Shown: one piece after another, positions 25,454-38,400 of the stretch
Position numbering within the stretch: the stretch's first letter is position 1
Layout of the letters: each line of letters begins with the position of its first letter
Origin: Chamaea fasciata
Lineage: Eukaryota; Chordata; Aves; Passeriformes; Sylviidae
DNA length: 64,000 nucleotides
Direction: 5' to 3'
NCBI GenBank assembly: GCA_029207755.1
Contig: JARCOQ010000002.1
Location: forward strand, 87,953,087-88,017,086
Notes under the pieces: model-generated
The model's input: the letters and a program-made list of their open reading frames with translations, nothing else
What the model was told of the DNA's origin: nothing
The model's database searches: none
Position numbers and translations under genes: made by a program

Positions 25454-28400
25454 GTGCTGGAGAGGGGAAATCCATGTAATGATGGAGGAGCAGTGGCACA
25501 GAGAGATGCATTGACTTTGGCCAAGGTTATGTGAGAATCCTGAGCAGAGCCAGGAAATGAGGCCAGAGCTCCCGAGACCCTCAGCCACAAGGTAGTCCTT
25601 CCCACTCTGTCTATCTTTCTCTTCCTCTCTTTTTAAGGCAGAAAGTCTTTTGGCTGAACACCTGCAGTTCCCCAAATTCCTTCTACTGTTTGCCATTCTG
25701 GGATTTTGAAGACAAGCAACCCCCTCTTTATCTGGACACACCCTCATGTAGTCTGCCTGTGTTCTACAGGTTTATTTTCAGGCTCTGTCCTGATGATAAT
25801 AATCATGACAGTGAGTTTTTAAAAGCAGGGATGAGAGAATGACAATTTATTTGGCTCAATTTCTCTGCCTAAACTAGTAAACAAATATTATCATTGCAGA
25901 TGTGAGTAGGAGCAGGATAGTCTCCCGTTAAGCAGCATGCTATTCCCCACCAAAGAGACTGCTGCTTTTGGCAGCCTGCATGATTTCCAAATTCCAATGT
26001 AAATGTCCATCACTAGGCCAGGTGACAGCAAAAAGCAGCCAGTACAGTGGGTGGTGGGGGGAATGCACCATCCAGCACTGGAGGGATATTTCCAGCTCTG
26101 TTCATCCTTGCAGTCTCTGTGCTCTCTGAGCCACAGCCCAAGAACAGAAGAGCAACCGATAGCAGAGCAAAGGCATCCCGTTCTGGTTGACAAGCCAAGC
26201 AGTGCCCTTGCTGTGGTGCAAATGAAACAGGCAAGCAGCCACAGCTGGGGAGTTTGGAAATGGGACCAGCTGAGTGAGGCTGACAGGTCTAGGGCTGTCT
26301 GGGAGCAAACCTGCACTACCACCTGATGAACAGCAGTGATGTGGGAGCAAGATGTCACCCAACCCAAACCATCTGGTAGATGGCTTCTCAGCTTAGCTAA
26401 GCAGTTCAGAAGGAGCAATAGTGTAATGTAATTACAGTGATTCTGGGATCAAAGCTGCGTTGCGCCACTGAGACATATCCGTTTGTAGCCGGGAGATCTC
26501 CAGCATGGCACGGCATGCATTGGATCGAGCAATCCCTGTCTTCCAGAAATGCATATGTATGTATGCATAGTGGATGAAGCTGTGAGCAAACCTTGTGAGT
26601 ACCATACACGCAGCCAACACAGCTCTAGATCCCAAATGATGCAGGTGGTGCGGTCATGTTGCAACATTCACTTTTGGGATAATTAAAGGCACCAAGCATT
26701 TCAGCAACTTGCAAGTGATTGCAGACAAAGCCTTTAGGATTCGTGTTACTTATCTGTTCTAAATGCAAAGGGATGTGGAGGATCAGCTCAACTAGAAAAG
26801 CAAGGCATTCTCAAGGGGCATGGGGAGAAGATATTCTAAATAGGGCTAGATAATATACAAAAGCAGAAAAAAAATGTTTACATGAAATAACAACTTACAA
26901 TAGTGTTAAGGAAGAAACGAAGCTTACTTCTAAATGCCATATTAGCAAACTTTTCTAAACAGTGTTGTGCACAGGTTTGTTATTGATATTTGCAATACAG
27001 ATGATGAAGGATGTCAAAGCAAGGACATCTATTGATACAATATTGAAAACCAGTGGAAATGAGGATCAGTAAAGAGGCCACAGTTCTTGGTTCCAATTAC
27101 TTTTGGATGTCAACCTTTGCCAGCCAGTCACTGGTGTACGTGTCTGTATCCAGTGACGCCCCTGCCAATCTGTTTAAGCACTTGTGAATGGAAAAGATAC
27201 TTCACAGGGAACGGATTCAGTATTGCCACTAAAAGATTTGGGACAGTGTGGTTGAACAAACTCAGCCTAAAAGAATGTCATTTCTTCGGAATGTAGATGT
27301 TTATTTGCTCATCATAGTGTAGGTGTGTCATTATAAAGACCTTCGGGGTTAGTAAATGTGACTATTTGGGTCTGACTTTATATATAGCACTCTTGATAGA
27401 AACCTGAAATCACTGAGACCTCAAGCCATCAGATGAAGTTCTTACACAAAATGACAGTCAACAGGGGCAGGAAGGGCACATGACTATGAGTTGAACAAGG
27501 TTGTTTGCACTTCCTCGGTGAATCACCTGAGCATCTACAGCTTTGCACACAAGCAGTCATTCTAACGAAATCTCACACTTCAGAAGTTCACAGGCAGCCC
27601 CAGCAGACTGCAGTTAATTAATGCATTACTGTCAGCATTACTATCATTTTGACTTCTCCTGAAATATGAGAAGATGACTTGCTCAATAATGGCTGTAGGA
27701 TGGGTAACAAGGCTGGTGAGTCACACAGGAAGTTTCTGTACGCACTCAGTCAGCCAATGGTCATAACTCTGCAACCTGTTCTGTGGGGTTGGTGCACACT
27801 GCCAAACTTTCAGAATGACTCTTTCACAAATGTATGCAACTTTGCAAACACCTGCTATGCACAGAAGGGATTATTTTGATCCAAATTTGAAGCTTCAAAA
27901 GTCAGGATGTGTCTGCATAAACAGGTGTGGATGAATGCATGTGCTTTGCATATTCTCAAAGGCAGGTGCAAGAGGAGCACATCTGCTTGTGCACAGCTGG
28001 GCTACTTATTCTTAGATGTGTTCAAACCATCTCCTTTCTCTCTTCCCCTCCAAAGGTGGCTGACCAAATCACTCAGTCAATGCTAGGTAAGTGGTTGATC
28101 AGTTTATTTACTATTTCACCCTCTTTCACTTCAAAAACAGCAATGGGTTTACATTTTTTTCTTAAAGCCTCTCCAAAACCAAAATCAAATTTCAGATGAA
28201 TTTTCAGGCCTTTAAGGGAATATAAATGCAGGGGTTTGTTACACATACAAAAATGGGAAGTTGTCTGGCAATTCTTTTGGCAGCCTTAAATTTTTACTGT
28301 AAGACACAGTAAATAATGAGACAGCTGGTGAACCGTGGGTAATCCATGGCTGACAAAACTTTGGTGCAAGAAATCTGATTAAGTGATATTCACAGTGCTT

Positions 28401-31400
28401 CTAATCTTGACAGCGGCTGAAGCACAGCAGCAGGCTCAGCTTGGAGCATGGGCCTCCCATCAGTGGTGACAGAGCAGTCCTTTCTGGACAGGTTATTGCC
28501 CTGTACTGCATGATCAACACAGATGGGGGATCTGAAAGTGACGATTTGGTTTCCTTGGTCAGATAAACTTGCAGGGAAATTATGCTCATTTTTAATTAGA
28601 TGGGTATGAAGAATGCAGTATCATCTGATGCCTAGACTTATCCTATCTTTTAGGCAAAGAAACCTCATGTTAAAAGGGGAGACTGGTTCTATTAACAAAC
28701 CCCAGAGAGAGAGAGGATAGAGAGGGAAAGATTGATAAACACAGGAGAGTGCCATCCTTCAGACCTGTGCAATAGATTCTGCTTTCTAACAGCTTACAGT
28801 TACAGTTTTGTAGCAATCTGTATTTTGAGGTCTTTAGTTCAGACTGTCCAATAACATGGAGGACTCTAAAACACATCTTGCTTTATACAGAAGGTGCAAG
28901 GAGAAGCTATGAAAATCCCATGGGCAAGGTATGATTTTGCTCCTGTGCTGCTTTTACTCCTGGGTTGTTCTTACTCTGTCATTTCTCTGAAACAAGGGCA
29001 GGGTACTGTGATTCAATTCTGCTGCTGCTGAACTCCTAACTCAGTTCACATAACACAACACTGGGGCACATAACGTGGTGCACAAGAGAGGGTTCTCATA
29101 GTGTCTGAACTGGGTGAGGGTGGCAGTTTTCAATCCTTAGATTGAAAACTTCAGTTTCAAAATGAGAACGTGGCTTGAATGAGAGAAGCAGGACCTAATC
29201 CAGACAAAAGAGATTCTTACCTTCTCACCATTGTTTCTGAACACCCAAAGGTAGACTGGTGCAACCTCTGGTCTCAGTGAGCTATTATTGCAAGGGGCCA
29301 GATGGACTCTCTTTGAACCAAAATACTACACAGTCTAAGTAAAATCTGAGAAATTTACACTGTCTCTTCAAGTGCCGGCAAGTTAGCTACATTCCCAAAA
29401 GGTACGGAAAGTATAAAATCAGTCAAGTTTCATTATGAATGGGTTTACTAATTTAGCTGACTATGGTTGAACCTTCCAGACTAACACAAAATCTTCTCAT
29501 TGTCACATTCTTAAATGTATAAAAACAGCGATTTAGAAATAAAAAATCTATTCAGCAAAGACTGCAAGCTACTGTGCTTCCAACTAGTAGAGGTAGGGAA
29601 AACGTGGAAACCTTGTGAGAAAGGATTTCCTAACAGAACCAGTGAAACTCTTGTATAGATGTGAAATAATGCTGAGTGCCTGGAGGCAAAAACTGAGTCG
29701 AGGACAAATACTCGGCTCAGGCTATTGCAAGGCACAGACTGCCCATCTGCACCTTCACGCCAATTTTTGAACCAAGAGTGCCTTGGGGGTTAAACCAACA
29801 AATATGTCTATGTGCCTGTGAGCTCAGTTGGCATTTTAGAGCAGCTCTGCAAGCTTGCTTCCAACCCACACTCATAGATATTGGATACTAAAGCTTGTCA
29901 CATTAAATGTGTCTCTGGATGTTCTGTCCACAACGTGACCCGAAGCATTTTCTTCAAAGTGGCTGATACATTTCAACTGAATGCTGCAGCCCTCGGTGCC
30001 ATGCTTGATTGAACAACTTGTCTCTACTATTAAAATGCAGAAAGAACTTAGACGCTTTGTCATTAAATAGTTTTCTTGTCAATTGATCTATCTTGTAGTG
30101 GAAAGACAACTACTAGATCCATCAATTGCCAGCAAAAAAACAAAGAGTAGGTCTTAGTCAATTAAATGGGCAAGTATTGCTTGACAGCTCCCTTTGGGAG
30201 ATGGTTCATTTGGGGCCTGACTATTCAGCAAAATTAGCAGCTTCAAGCACTGGAAAGCTGACCTCAACTGAAGGTGAGCTCTCATCTGCAATGTGTCTGT
30301 GGAGCAGCACTGTGCGAAGGAGGAGCACAAACCTCTCTCTGCTCCCCTGCTGAGGACCGTAAAATCTCTTTTTTATTCCTATGTTTCTACCCCCAAGAGT
30401 TTCATGCAGCTTTTAAGTGGTATAATTTTTTCCAAAGTCTTGGTCTTTTCCCTTTCTGTTGATATTTCATTACCATGCATTTCGTGACTAGTGTGCTCAT
30501 CTCAAGCCCTGGTAGCTCTTGCTCCTCCCTGGGTGCCATACCTTGAACAAGCAGCAGCACATGTGGTCAGGGGGGTGCACTGAGACAGAATTGGGCACAG
30601 ACAGACAGCTCACTCAGTTGAAATCACTTCTCATTGATGAATGGCCAAAAATGACCACACACAGACTGCAAGGGGAGCACACGTTTACCTACAGCTGTGT
30701 CACACAGGGGCTTTTCATTGAGCCATGCCCTGTCATTCCCCCCCCGATATGAATGTTAAGCTTTCATTGTATACTGTCGTTCTTTTTCCCTAGAATTCCA
30801 TGTCTTCCAGATGTCCCAGGACACCTCTATGTCAGAAAAGCCTGGCATGGTTGTCACAGACACATCCCTGTCACTGTCCTACTCCGTGGGAAGTTGTGTC
30901 CATCTCCTTCAGCATTAGAAATTGCTTGCCCTGACACTTTTAATGGTTGCTGCTAGCAATGCTGCTCACAACCCCTGCTCAGCAAAGCCTCCTGGTTTGA
31001 AACAGGAGCAAATATCTTTCACCCATTTTACAAGTAAAACTCCCTAAAAGTTTCTCTGTCTCTGCACTGACTACCAAAAACTTGGTTTCTTCATGGGATT
31101 AGCTTGTGCAGGTATGTACAGAACGTGCTCAGAAAAAGCCAAGTGCTGAGCAGGACTTGTGATGCACAAATACTTCTTATATTTTCAACCCAGTCATCAC
31201 TTTGCAGAGCTCGCCAAATCTGTTTTGCTTCTACTGCATGGAAGTAGAGTAACTCTCTCTTCCTGCCTAAGCTATGCCCCAAATGCTCTCAATGCACAAC
31301 TACACTAATTATTACACTTAGAAGTAAGGCAGCAGTCAGTCAGATGCTGTACTTCAGGCAAAAATCCCTGTTGAGATTCAGCCACTGCATGAGAACATAG

Positions 31401-32330
31401 CAAAATTTAAAATGTTCCCAATTTTTAAAAGCTACAAATTAATGCGGAAACTCAGATGAAGATCATGCATATTTAGAGATGTTAAGGATTGATAAATCAT
31501 ATTTGCCACCCTTGCAACCAGTTCAAGTTTCAATTTAAGTAGAACTGAATCACCCAAGCATTTATTTCCATTACAGATGGGTGGATTCAGACTGTAAGGT
31601 TTACATGTCCAGATTTATTTTCCTCATGTTCTGCACCAATTCATTCTCCAGACTAATAGAAGTTGCAGAAAATAGTATTCACAGTGGATGTGCTCCAAAA
31701 AATTTGAAGCTCTGATGTCCATGAATACAACCAAATAATTTGGAAAAGTGATTTTCTATGTCCTAAATTGAAACTGGATTAGTGATGAAAGTTCAGTTGT
31801 CTTTCACTTAATGACATCATCCCAGATACTGAGGGACATGCTCAGCTGCTAATTAGAAACATTGAGTTTACAAGGAGTCTGTGTGGAGCTGAGAAATGCA
31901 ATGGCCACTCTGTGGAAGGAATCACTGCTCATTTTCCCATTGCATTTATAGAAAGTGAAGCCAATAAATTAAGCAAAATGCAGAATGCTTCTCTGCAATC
32001 AGCCCTTTGCAACTTGTAACAATTGCAATAAATCACCTTTCAGCCAGGGTAACATCTTTTGATGTGTTTTTACATCCCGCCCAGCACAGCATGGCCATGA
32101 TCCAGGAGTGGGACTCCTTCAGCAATACCTGAAAGGGAGCAGCAGCTGCCAGGTGGCTGCAGCACAAGGGAGAACTTGGCTCCCTCCCACTCTGCACCTG
32201 GGGTGCTTGTCAGAGGGATTCTTCCCACCCCTAGGGGCACAGCAGACTGCCCAGGATGAGAAGTTTTGCTGTACCTCTGCTGAGGACTGCTTTTCAGAGA
32301 ATCTCTGGAGGATTGGGGGGGGCTGTATTC
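25454..32330. other. Intergenic, no gene recognised
   Basis: The longest frame, 175 codons on the minus strand over 25,891-26,418, is Cys/Leu/Ser-rich with no recognisable domain and several overlapping open frames on both strands, which points to local composition. Matches to splice signals, such as TAG|GTAAGT with its GT at 28,087 and a CCCTAG acceptor at about 30,792, are isolated. No repeat family was recognised. Confidence 0.6.
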
Positions 32331-32462
32331 TGTTTGTTTGTTTGCTTGGGTTTTTGTTTTTGTTTTGTTTTTTCTTTTCTTTTTTTAGTTTTGTGTTTTT
32401 TCGTGGGGTTTTGTTTTGTTTTGGCTTTTTTTTTGGATTTTGTTGTTTGGGGTTTTTTAATA
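32331..32462 (+). repeat. T-rich low-complexity block, (GTTT)n/(GTTTT)n
   Basis: About 130 bases are nearly all T with regularly spaced G, starting as GTTTGTTTGTTTG and ending in TTTTTTAATAG. This block alone creates the Phe-rich and Lys-rich open frames that cross it on the two strands. Confidence 0.9.
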
Positions 32463-33367
32463 GAAAAGGAAAGCTCAGTAGCACTGCAGTCCACAGTCAG
32501 GAGCCCTGTGGAATGTGACTGCATTCTCTGCTCAGGGATGCCTATGAGCCCAATCAGTGAATCCCATTGGATGGAGAAGATAGTCAGGCTGGGCTCAAGG
32601 TCTGAACTAAAGCCATCGGTGCCCCATTTTCTGCTGTCCTGCAGTTGGGATGCGGATGAAGGGTGGCTTGCCACCTTTCCACCCATGGGGAAAAGTCCCT
32701 GGAGTGAGTGTGGGAGAGGCAGCACCCCAGTGAGACCATGTCTGTCAAAACCACTTCAGCCCTCAAGACCCATCTCCCAGGAGCTGCACATCCTGGTTGT
32801 TGGCAGTAGAGGACCCCCAGGGAGGCTCAGTCACAGAAACAGAAATGTTCCTGCTTCTCATTCAATGCAAAATAATTGCCTGAATACATGTGAGGAAATC
32901 CTCTCCCTGAAGCAGCTTTGGGAATATGACAGAAGGCATGCTCCACTTCTGGCACAGATAAAGCAATTTATCCTTCCTTTTGCTGCAGAAAGCCCTGAAT
33001 TTCTCTCAAGACATGACAGTTGTGTATATTAGTACATGATGAGGAAAGAAATTGCTAGAAATTGTCTGGGGTGGTTCGGTGGATTATATTTTTTGGGCCA
33101 CCGCGGGGCATTTTCTATCTACAGAGTTGTGTCAGCGATTTCTGTGAGTTTATCCCCACTCTGTCGTTGTTGATGTTGGTGGTGCTGTAAATCTGCCTGT
33201 AAGGCACGGCTTGAAAAAGCAGCATGTAAAGCAGAAATTTGTCCTTTGTATTTTGAGCAAACTAGAGGCAGAAATTACATAAGCTGGCTCCCCAGTTCTG
33301 TCAGACAGTCAGGAGTCTGCTTCAATGGTCTCGTCTCCTTGCAAAAGTTTTGGGGTTGAGTTAGCAT
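32463..33367. other. Intergenic, no gene recognised
   Basis: A plus-strand frame of 258 codons crosses this stretch (32,256-33,032), but its N-terminal third is translated low-complexity T-rich DNA and the rest has no recognisable domain or homologue I know. I treat the stretch as non-coding. Confidence 0.55.
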
Positions 33368-33504
33368 TTATATACCCCATATATATACACTTATATATGT
33401 GCATTGATATAAGCATGTATGAAAATACAGATATATGCATATATGTGTGTGTATGCATATATACATATGTGCCTCTGTGTGTACATTTATATATATATAT
33501 ATGA
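33368..33504. repeat. TA/TG-rich alternating simple repeat
   Basis: This is imperfect (TA)n mixed with ATATGTGTGTGTATGCATATATACATATG-like words, ending in a run of TA dinucleotides before GAGACAGAGG. Alternating pyrimidine-purine DNA of this sort melts easily and can form cruciform or Z-like structures in principle. Confidence 0.85.
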
Positions 33505-35233
33505 GACAGAGGTTTCAGATGAGGGGCTGTGTATCTATAATTATCTAGACTCAGTGAAACATATTGAACATTTCTTTATTACAAGAGAAAATGACTGAAC
33601 GTGTATTTTACATCTTCTTTTCTCCTCTCTAATATCTATCTTGTTTTATTTTTGTATTTTGTTCCTTCTTTTCCACTCTGTTTGGTTGGTTTTTTTTTTT
33701 GTTCCTCTAAATGTATTGGGTGTTAAACAGAGTCAAAAATTTGCTTTGCAACAATGATGAGTTTCACTTAGGGACGAAAAAATCTTCCGAACAAGTGTAT
33801 GTAAAGAAGATGCATTTGAATATATACTGTGTCTCTCACCAGCAATGCTTCTCCCATGTCTGCAGCTTAATGTAAAGATACCACTACACTTACATGACTT
33901 GTTATGGCTGTGTGGTATGTAAGTACATATAGAAACATACACTTGAAAAGTATAATGAAAATAATATAAATATTTGTTAGCATACTTAAAATTAACACCT
34001 ACATCTCAATACTAGCATGTTTCTGTATGGATACATGTGCTTTGTTTCTGTATGTATCAGCCAGCCTTTCTATGAGTGCATGTGTGTAGGAGGAAAGGAT
34101 ATGATTATGGATTTGCATAAGATCCTGCACGAATGTAGACTGAAACTGAAAACAAGGAGAAAATTATAGAATCTATTTTTAAAGTCTACATTACTGCAAA
34201 TGTTGCTTCATCAAGCTCTTATCATTGCTGATTAATTATGTAGAATGAATGAAGATGAGTTCTAGCCTTATCTTCCATGTCTGCATTGGAGAAGAAATTT
34301 AAGCAGGGTGTTTTGGGACACTGGCAAAGAGGTGTTTCAGTAGCCAGTGGAGTACCATAACCTTATTTTTTTGTCCCCTGGACATTCCAGTTACTGGTGT
34401 CTCCCCTCATGCATGAGATTATTGATCTCCATGGTAGTAATGAAAGACGAAAAGGTCAATTTTTAAATGTGAACAGTAGGGACCCCTTGCTACTCCAGTG
34501 GCTGATGTAGGCAATCTGTGCCCTTCCCTTTTGCAAAGATCTCCATTATATCAACAATATTGATCTACTGTGGGAAGATCTTGCTTTCCTATCCTTTTGT
34601 CTTTATACCACTTCTGTCCAGCACTTCCAGAATGAAACCTTTTAGAGTTTTGATAGCTCCCTGCTTCCTAATTTTCTTCTTTTCCAGCCTGGGAGTCACT
34701 TGTATTATACCACCTGAAGCACAGCTCTTAGCTGTGCTGGTGCTTTCTTGATGGCTGCTGGAGGAGGTGACCCACCTGCAGGGCACCTTCCCCATTACAG
34801 CACCCCAGCCTCTCCTTGCAGCCCCCGGTGGTGCCAAAGGGCGCCAGCACAGCAGAGAGCTCTATGGCTGTTGTTGTAGGTGGTCTGTGCGATCCAGGCT
34901 GCGCCACAGGAGACAGAGGTGGGATAGAGAGCACTAATGTAGTTTGGTGCAAACAGATGAGGGAAAAGGGGAGCAGGATATGGGGAGTTAGGTTATTACA
35001 TTTTATTATTTAGGGAAAATGAAGAATGGGTACCAGGGATGAGAGCCCAACAAGACAATCTGAGAAATCCCAGGAGTGACAGCCTCACATTTCGGGAATA
35101 CAGGGACCAGGGAGCACCCCACCCTCATATCTAGGGTATGGCAGTTACAGCTACTGCAAATATCAAGGCATTTCTAAGCTGCAGACACAGCTGCATCATG
35201 TTTCAGACAAACAGATAAAGTGCCTCACTGTTG
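33505..35233. other. Intergenic, no gene recognised
   Basis: This is mixed-composition DNA. A somewhat GC-richer patch lies at about 34,735-34,930, with short frames open on both strands and no recognisable domain. No repeat family was identified. Confidence 0.55.
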
Positions 35234-35427
35234 TCTTCCTTCCTTCCTTCCTTCCTTCCTTCCTTCCTTCCTTCCTTCCTTCCTTCCTTCCTTCCTTCCT
35301 TCCTTCCTTCCTTCCTTCCTTCCTTCCTTCCTTCCTTCCTCCCTCCCTCCCTCCCTCCCTCCCTCCCTCCCTCCCTCCCTCCCTCCCTCCCTCCCTCCCT
35401 TCCTTTTTTCTCTCTTTCTCCCCCTCT
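35234..35427 (+). repeat. (TTCC)n-(CCCT)n compound microsatellite
   Basis: A pure pyrimidine tract of 194 bases on the plus strand. About 26 TTCC units (35,236-35,340) are followed by about 15 CCCT units (35,341-35,400) and a mixed C/T tail up to the first G at 35,428. All six frames are open by composition, giving PSFL-like repeats on the plus strand and KEGR/GREG-like repeats on the minus strand. Tracts like this can form intramolecular triplexes and are usually highly length-polymorphic. Confidence 0.98.
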
Positions 35428-38400
35428 GCCTTTCCTCTTCTCTCTCTCTGATGCAGTGAAAAGTATAAAAGGATGCCTGCCCCACATGCTAAAAGAACTG
35501 AATCAAAAATATCCTACTTTCTTTCCATGTTTTCTTGAACTCCCATGTTTCTTTAAAAAAAAAAAAAATTTAACAGTACCACACACTTGTAGACAGGAAA
35601 ATTGATCTGCAATTTTCTGGTTTTTTGAGGGTTTAGTGCAGCTGGAATTCTATCAAGGATGATACTAGCCCAGACTTATTTCTGTTCAGCAAGGGGATGT
35701 ATTAGGTGTGCGAGAAGAATAGGAAAGTTTGATGCTGGTATTCACAGCGATTCAAGTTCAAGTAAGCAAACCCAAAAAGGCATTGTAGAGGAGACTCTCA
35801 CTAATAACCAGAAGTTTTGGATTAGATGTTTAGTACAGGAGGTAAGAGACATAGAAGAACATTTGGAAGGTGTGAAGAAAACTAGTCATTATGGTGCAAT
35901 GAGATACATCAACAAGACAACCAACATGAGTTTCTGAGAAAGTTGAGGAACTCGAAAAAAAACCCCACACAATTGCAGCATGTCTGTCTACATTTCCCAA
36001 TACTCCCCATCCCTGAAATAGAAAACAGAATAGAGGAAGAAGTAGGCAGTGTGCCTTTGGAAATCCTGCTTGTCAGGCTCTGCTTAAGTCCCTGGGAAGA
36101 GATAAAACTAGCAAGAAAACTGAAGAAGTGAAGGGCAGCCAAAGGGGCATCAGATAAGACAACTTCAATGCTTAAGAGGAAGCAGACCCCATTTTAAAGA
36201 GAGAACTGAAATAAATTGCTGTGAAATGGGAATGACGCAGAACTATATTTAAACATTGTTTTATGTAAACTAAAATGAAGATGGAGTGCTGGCAATTAGG
36301 AAACATCGACAAAACTTTAGCTGTTGATAAAAAAGCATGTGAGACAACATTTGGTAAATTAGCTGCCCCAACTAAATTAATCCATAATATTGAAGGGATT
36401 AATAATGAATTGCATATCATTTCTCATGTCTCAGAAAAATGGAAAAATACATTAAGATGGGGAAACAATATAAAGAAAGACTAAGCTTGCTGATTTAAGA
36501 CACCCGTAAGCAGGGAGATAACTATAAAGGATGGAGGCGTTGAACGTCCCATTATAATTGGTAGCAATTTAGGGCTTTGTTCAGTTGCTAACACATAGGC
36601 ATGGCCTGATGGCCCCAGGGGACAGCAGATACGCACTGGGGACTAACAGTTGTATGACAGGAACTACAGGAAACTCATGTCTCTCTGGAGCATAGGACTG
36701 GAGGCAAGGCAGGAGAGGGCAGGCCTTGGGCATCTCAAAATGAACCAGGCGCCTCTGGTTCACAGCCAAATCAGGAGCTGGGAGCAGGAGATATGTCCAG
36801 CTTAAGGCTCCAAATGCCCAACACCACAACTTAGCTAGATGTTAGATCTCCTACTACATTCCCCTAGTGAAAAGTAGTTCAGTATAGCTGTTGACATCTA
36901 AACATCATTCCTAAAGATTATGTCAGCTGATCTAAGGTATGGGGACCTCAGGCCCTTGAGTGAAAGATGCAGCAGAAAACATTGGCCCAGCAGCTGTGTG
37001 ATATGCGGTGACCTTCACTATCCTGGTATCACTTCAGACCTGTCCTTTAGAGAGGTTTATGATGGAGCAAGCTTCCCCCACCCCCCGCCCCCAGCTAATG
37101 AAGAGAGAGATGCATGGAGGTAAAATCCCTCTTGACCCAAAGCAGACCTCAAAAATAAAAGGGATTCCCTTTCTGAAGTGCTTGTTGCTCCTGAGAGAGT
37201 GATTTTTCTTCGCATTTAGAGCAACAAAGCCAGGTTCCTCGTGGCACATGTGAAAGGAAAGCAGGTCTTTTTCTTCTCTCTGGGATTTGGGAGTGATTTC
37301 ACCTGAAGATGCTAGGTGATCTCATTATATATGGAAAAATCCAAAAAGAACTGCATCATGCCTAATTTTCATCCATAGTGTGTAAGTAACCATGTTGCCA
37401 AGTGAGCAGAGGCCTTGAGTCCCCTCCCTGCAGAGCTGGATCTCCTACAGAGCTGGATCTCTGCCCCAGGTCTAGCTTGTCTTGACACTCAACATTCTAT
37501 GGGGAGAGGAACCCATACCCATGGGGTTCTGCATGGGTCCCTGGTGAGGATGGGACACCCGGAGCCAAGTGTGACACCCTGAGTCACAGCGATGGGCCAG
37601 ACCCAGGAAATGAGTCAAGCACTCATTTGAGTGGTGGTGAAATGAATCCCAGATTCTTCTGGGAGAGAGTTGCAGAAAGTGTGCCCACAACAACACAGTT
37701 GGATTGGGTGATGAGCTGGAGAAATGGGGGGTGGTTTTTCAGAGGGGTATTGAGAATACTTCCTGCTGACAGTTTTGTACCCTGATGAAATATGGCATCA
37801 CATCTCTGCAACTCCAGCTGCTGAAGAGGGCAAGTAAAATGCCAAGGGAAGGGAGGGGATCCCTACAACATATATGTATATATATCTCATGCAACTGGAA
37901 GAGATTCAATTTGCAGAGATTAAGGTGAACATTAGAGCAGAAATTCCATAAGGATGATGTCTATGAAATTACAGAGAGCAATTTGGGAAACTGTGATTCT
38001 TAAGCACGAAGGGGAACAAGAGTGCATTGTAAGGCACAGGATCTCTCATAGTTAATAACTGTATTAGAGTGATGTAGTGTTCATGCCAGAGTTAAACATG
38101 AATCACAATGCAGACTGATGCATAAACACCATATTATTTTATATAGGCTATATATGCACCATGTCAACAACACGGTTATTTTTATCTGCCCTTTTAATGC
38201 AAGTTTAGAACTTCCCTGAGCTAGTCCATAAGAGTTACATACAATACTGGGCAAAACCCTTATGATGTTTAATTTGACCAGTGCTTAAGGAATGTCCTAA
38301 TTATTTTTTTTTTTTGGCATTAGGAAGTAAATAAACTTCAAAAGTTTCCCTTGACAGTAAGCACAAGTTTATCTTCAAATGGTTTTGGACTATAATGCAG

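Noticed and set aside
25891..26418. 175-codon minus-strand frame
   Set aside because: Cys/Leu/Ser-rich text without a domain, with several overlapping frames on both strands; its length is within what chance allows in 64 kb.
32256..33032. 258-codon plus-strand frame
   Set aside because: Its first third is translated T-rich low-complexity DNA and the remainder has no recognisable domain; an opposite-strand frame is open too.
35203..35605. Open frames with PSFL or KEGR/GREG repeats
   Set aside because: They are direct translations of the tetranucleotide microsatellite in every frame.
35659..36484. Possible decayed coding sequence in two short plus-strand frames
   Set aside because: Frame continuity requires many stops and shifts, and nothing in the text matches a family I know.
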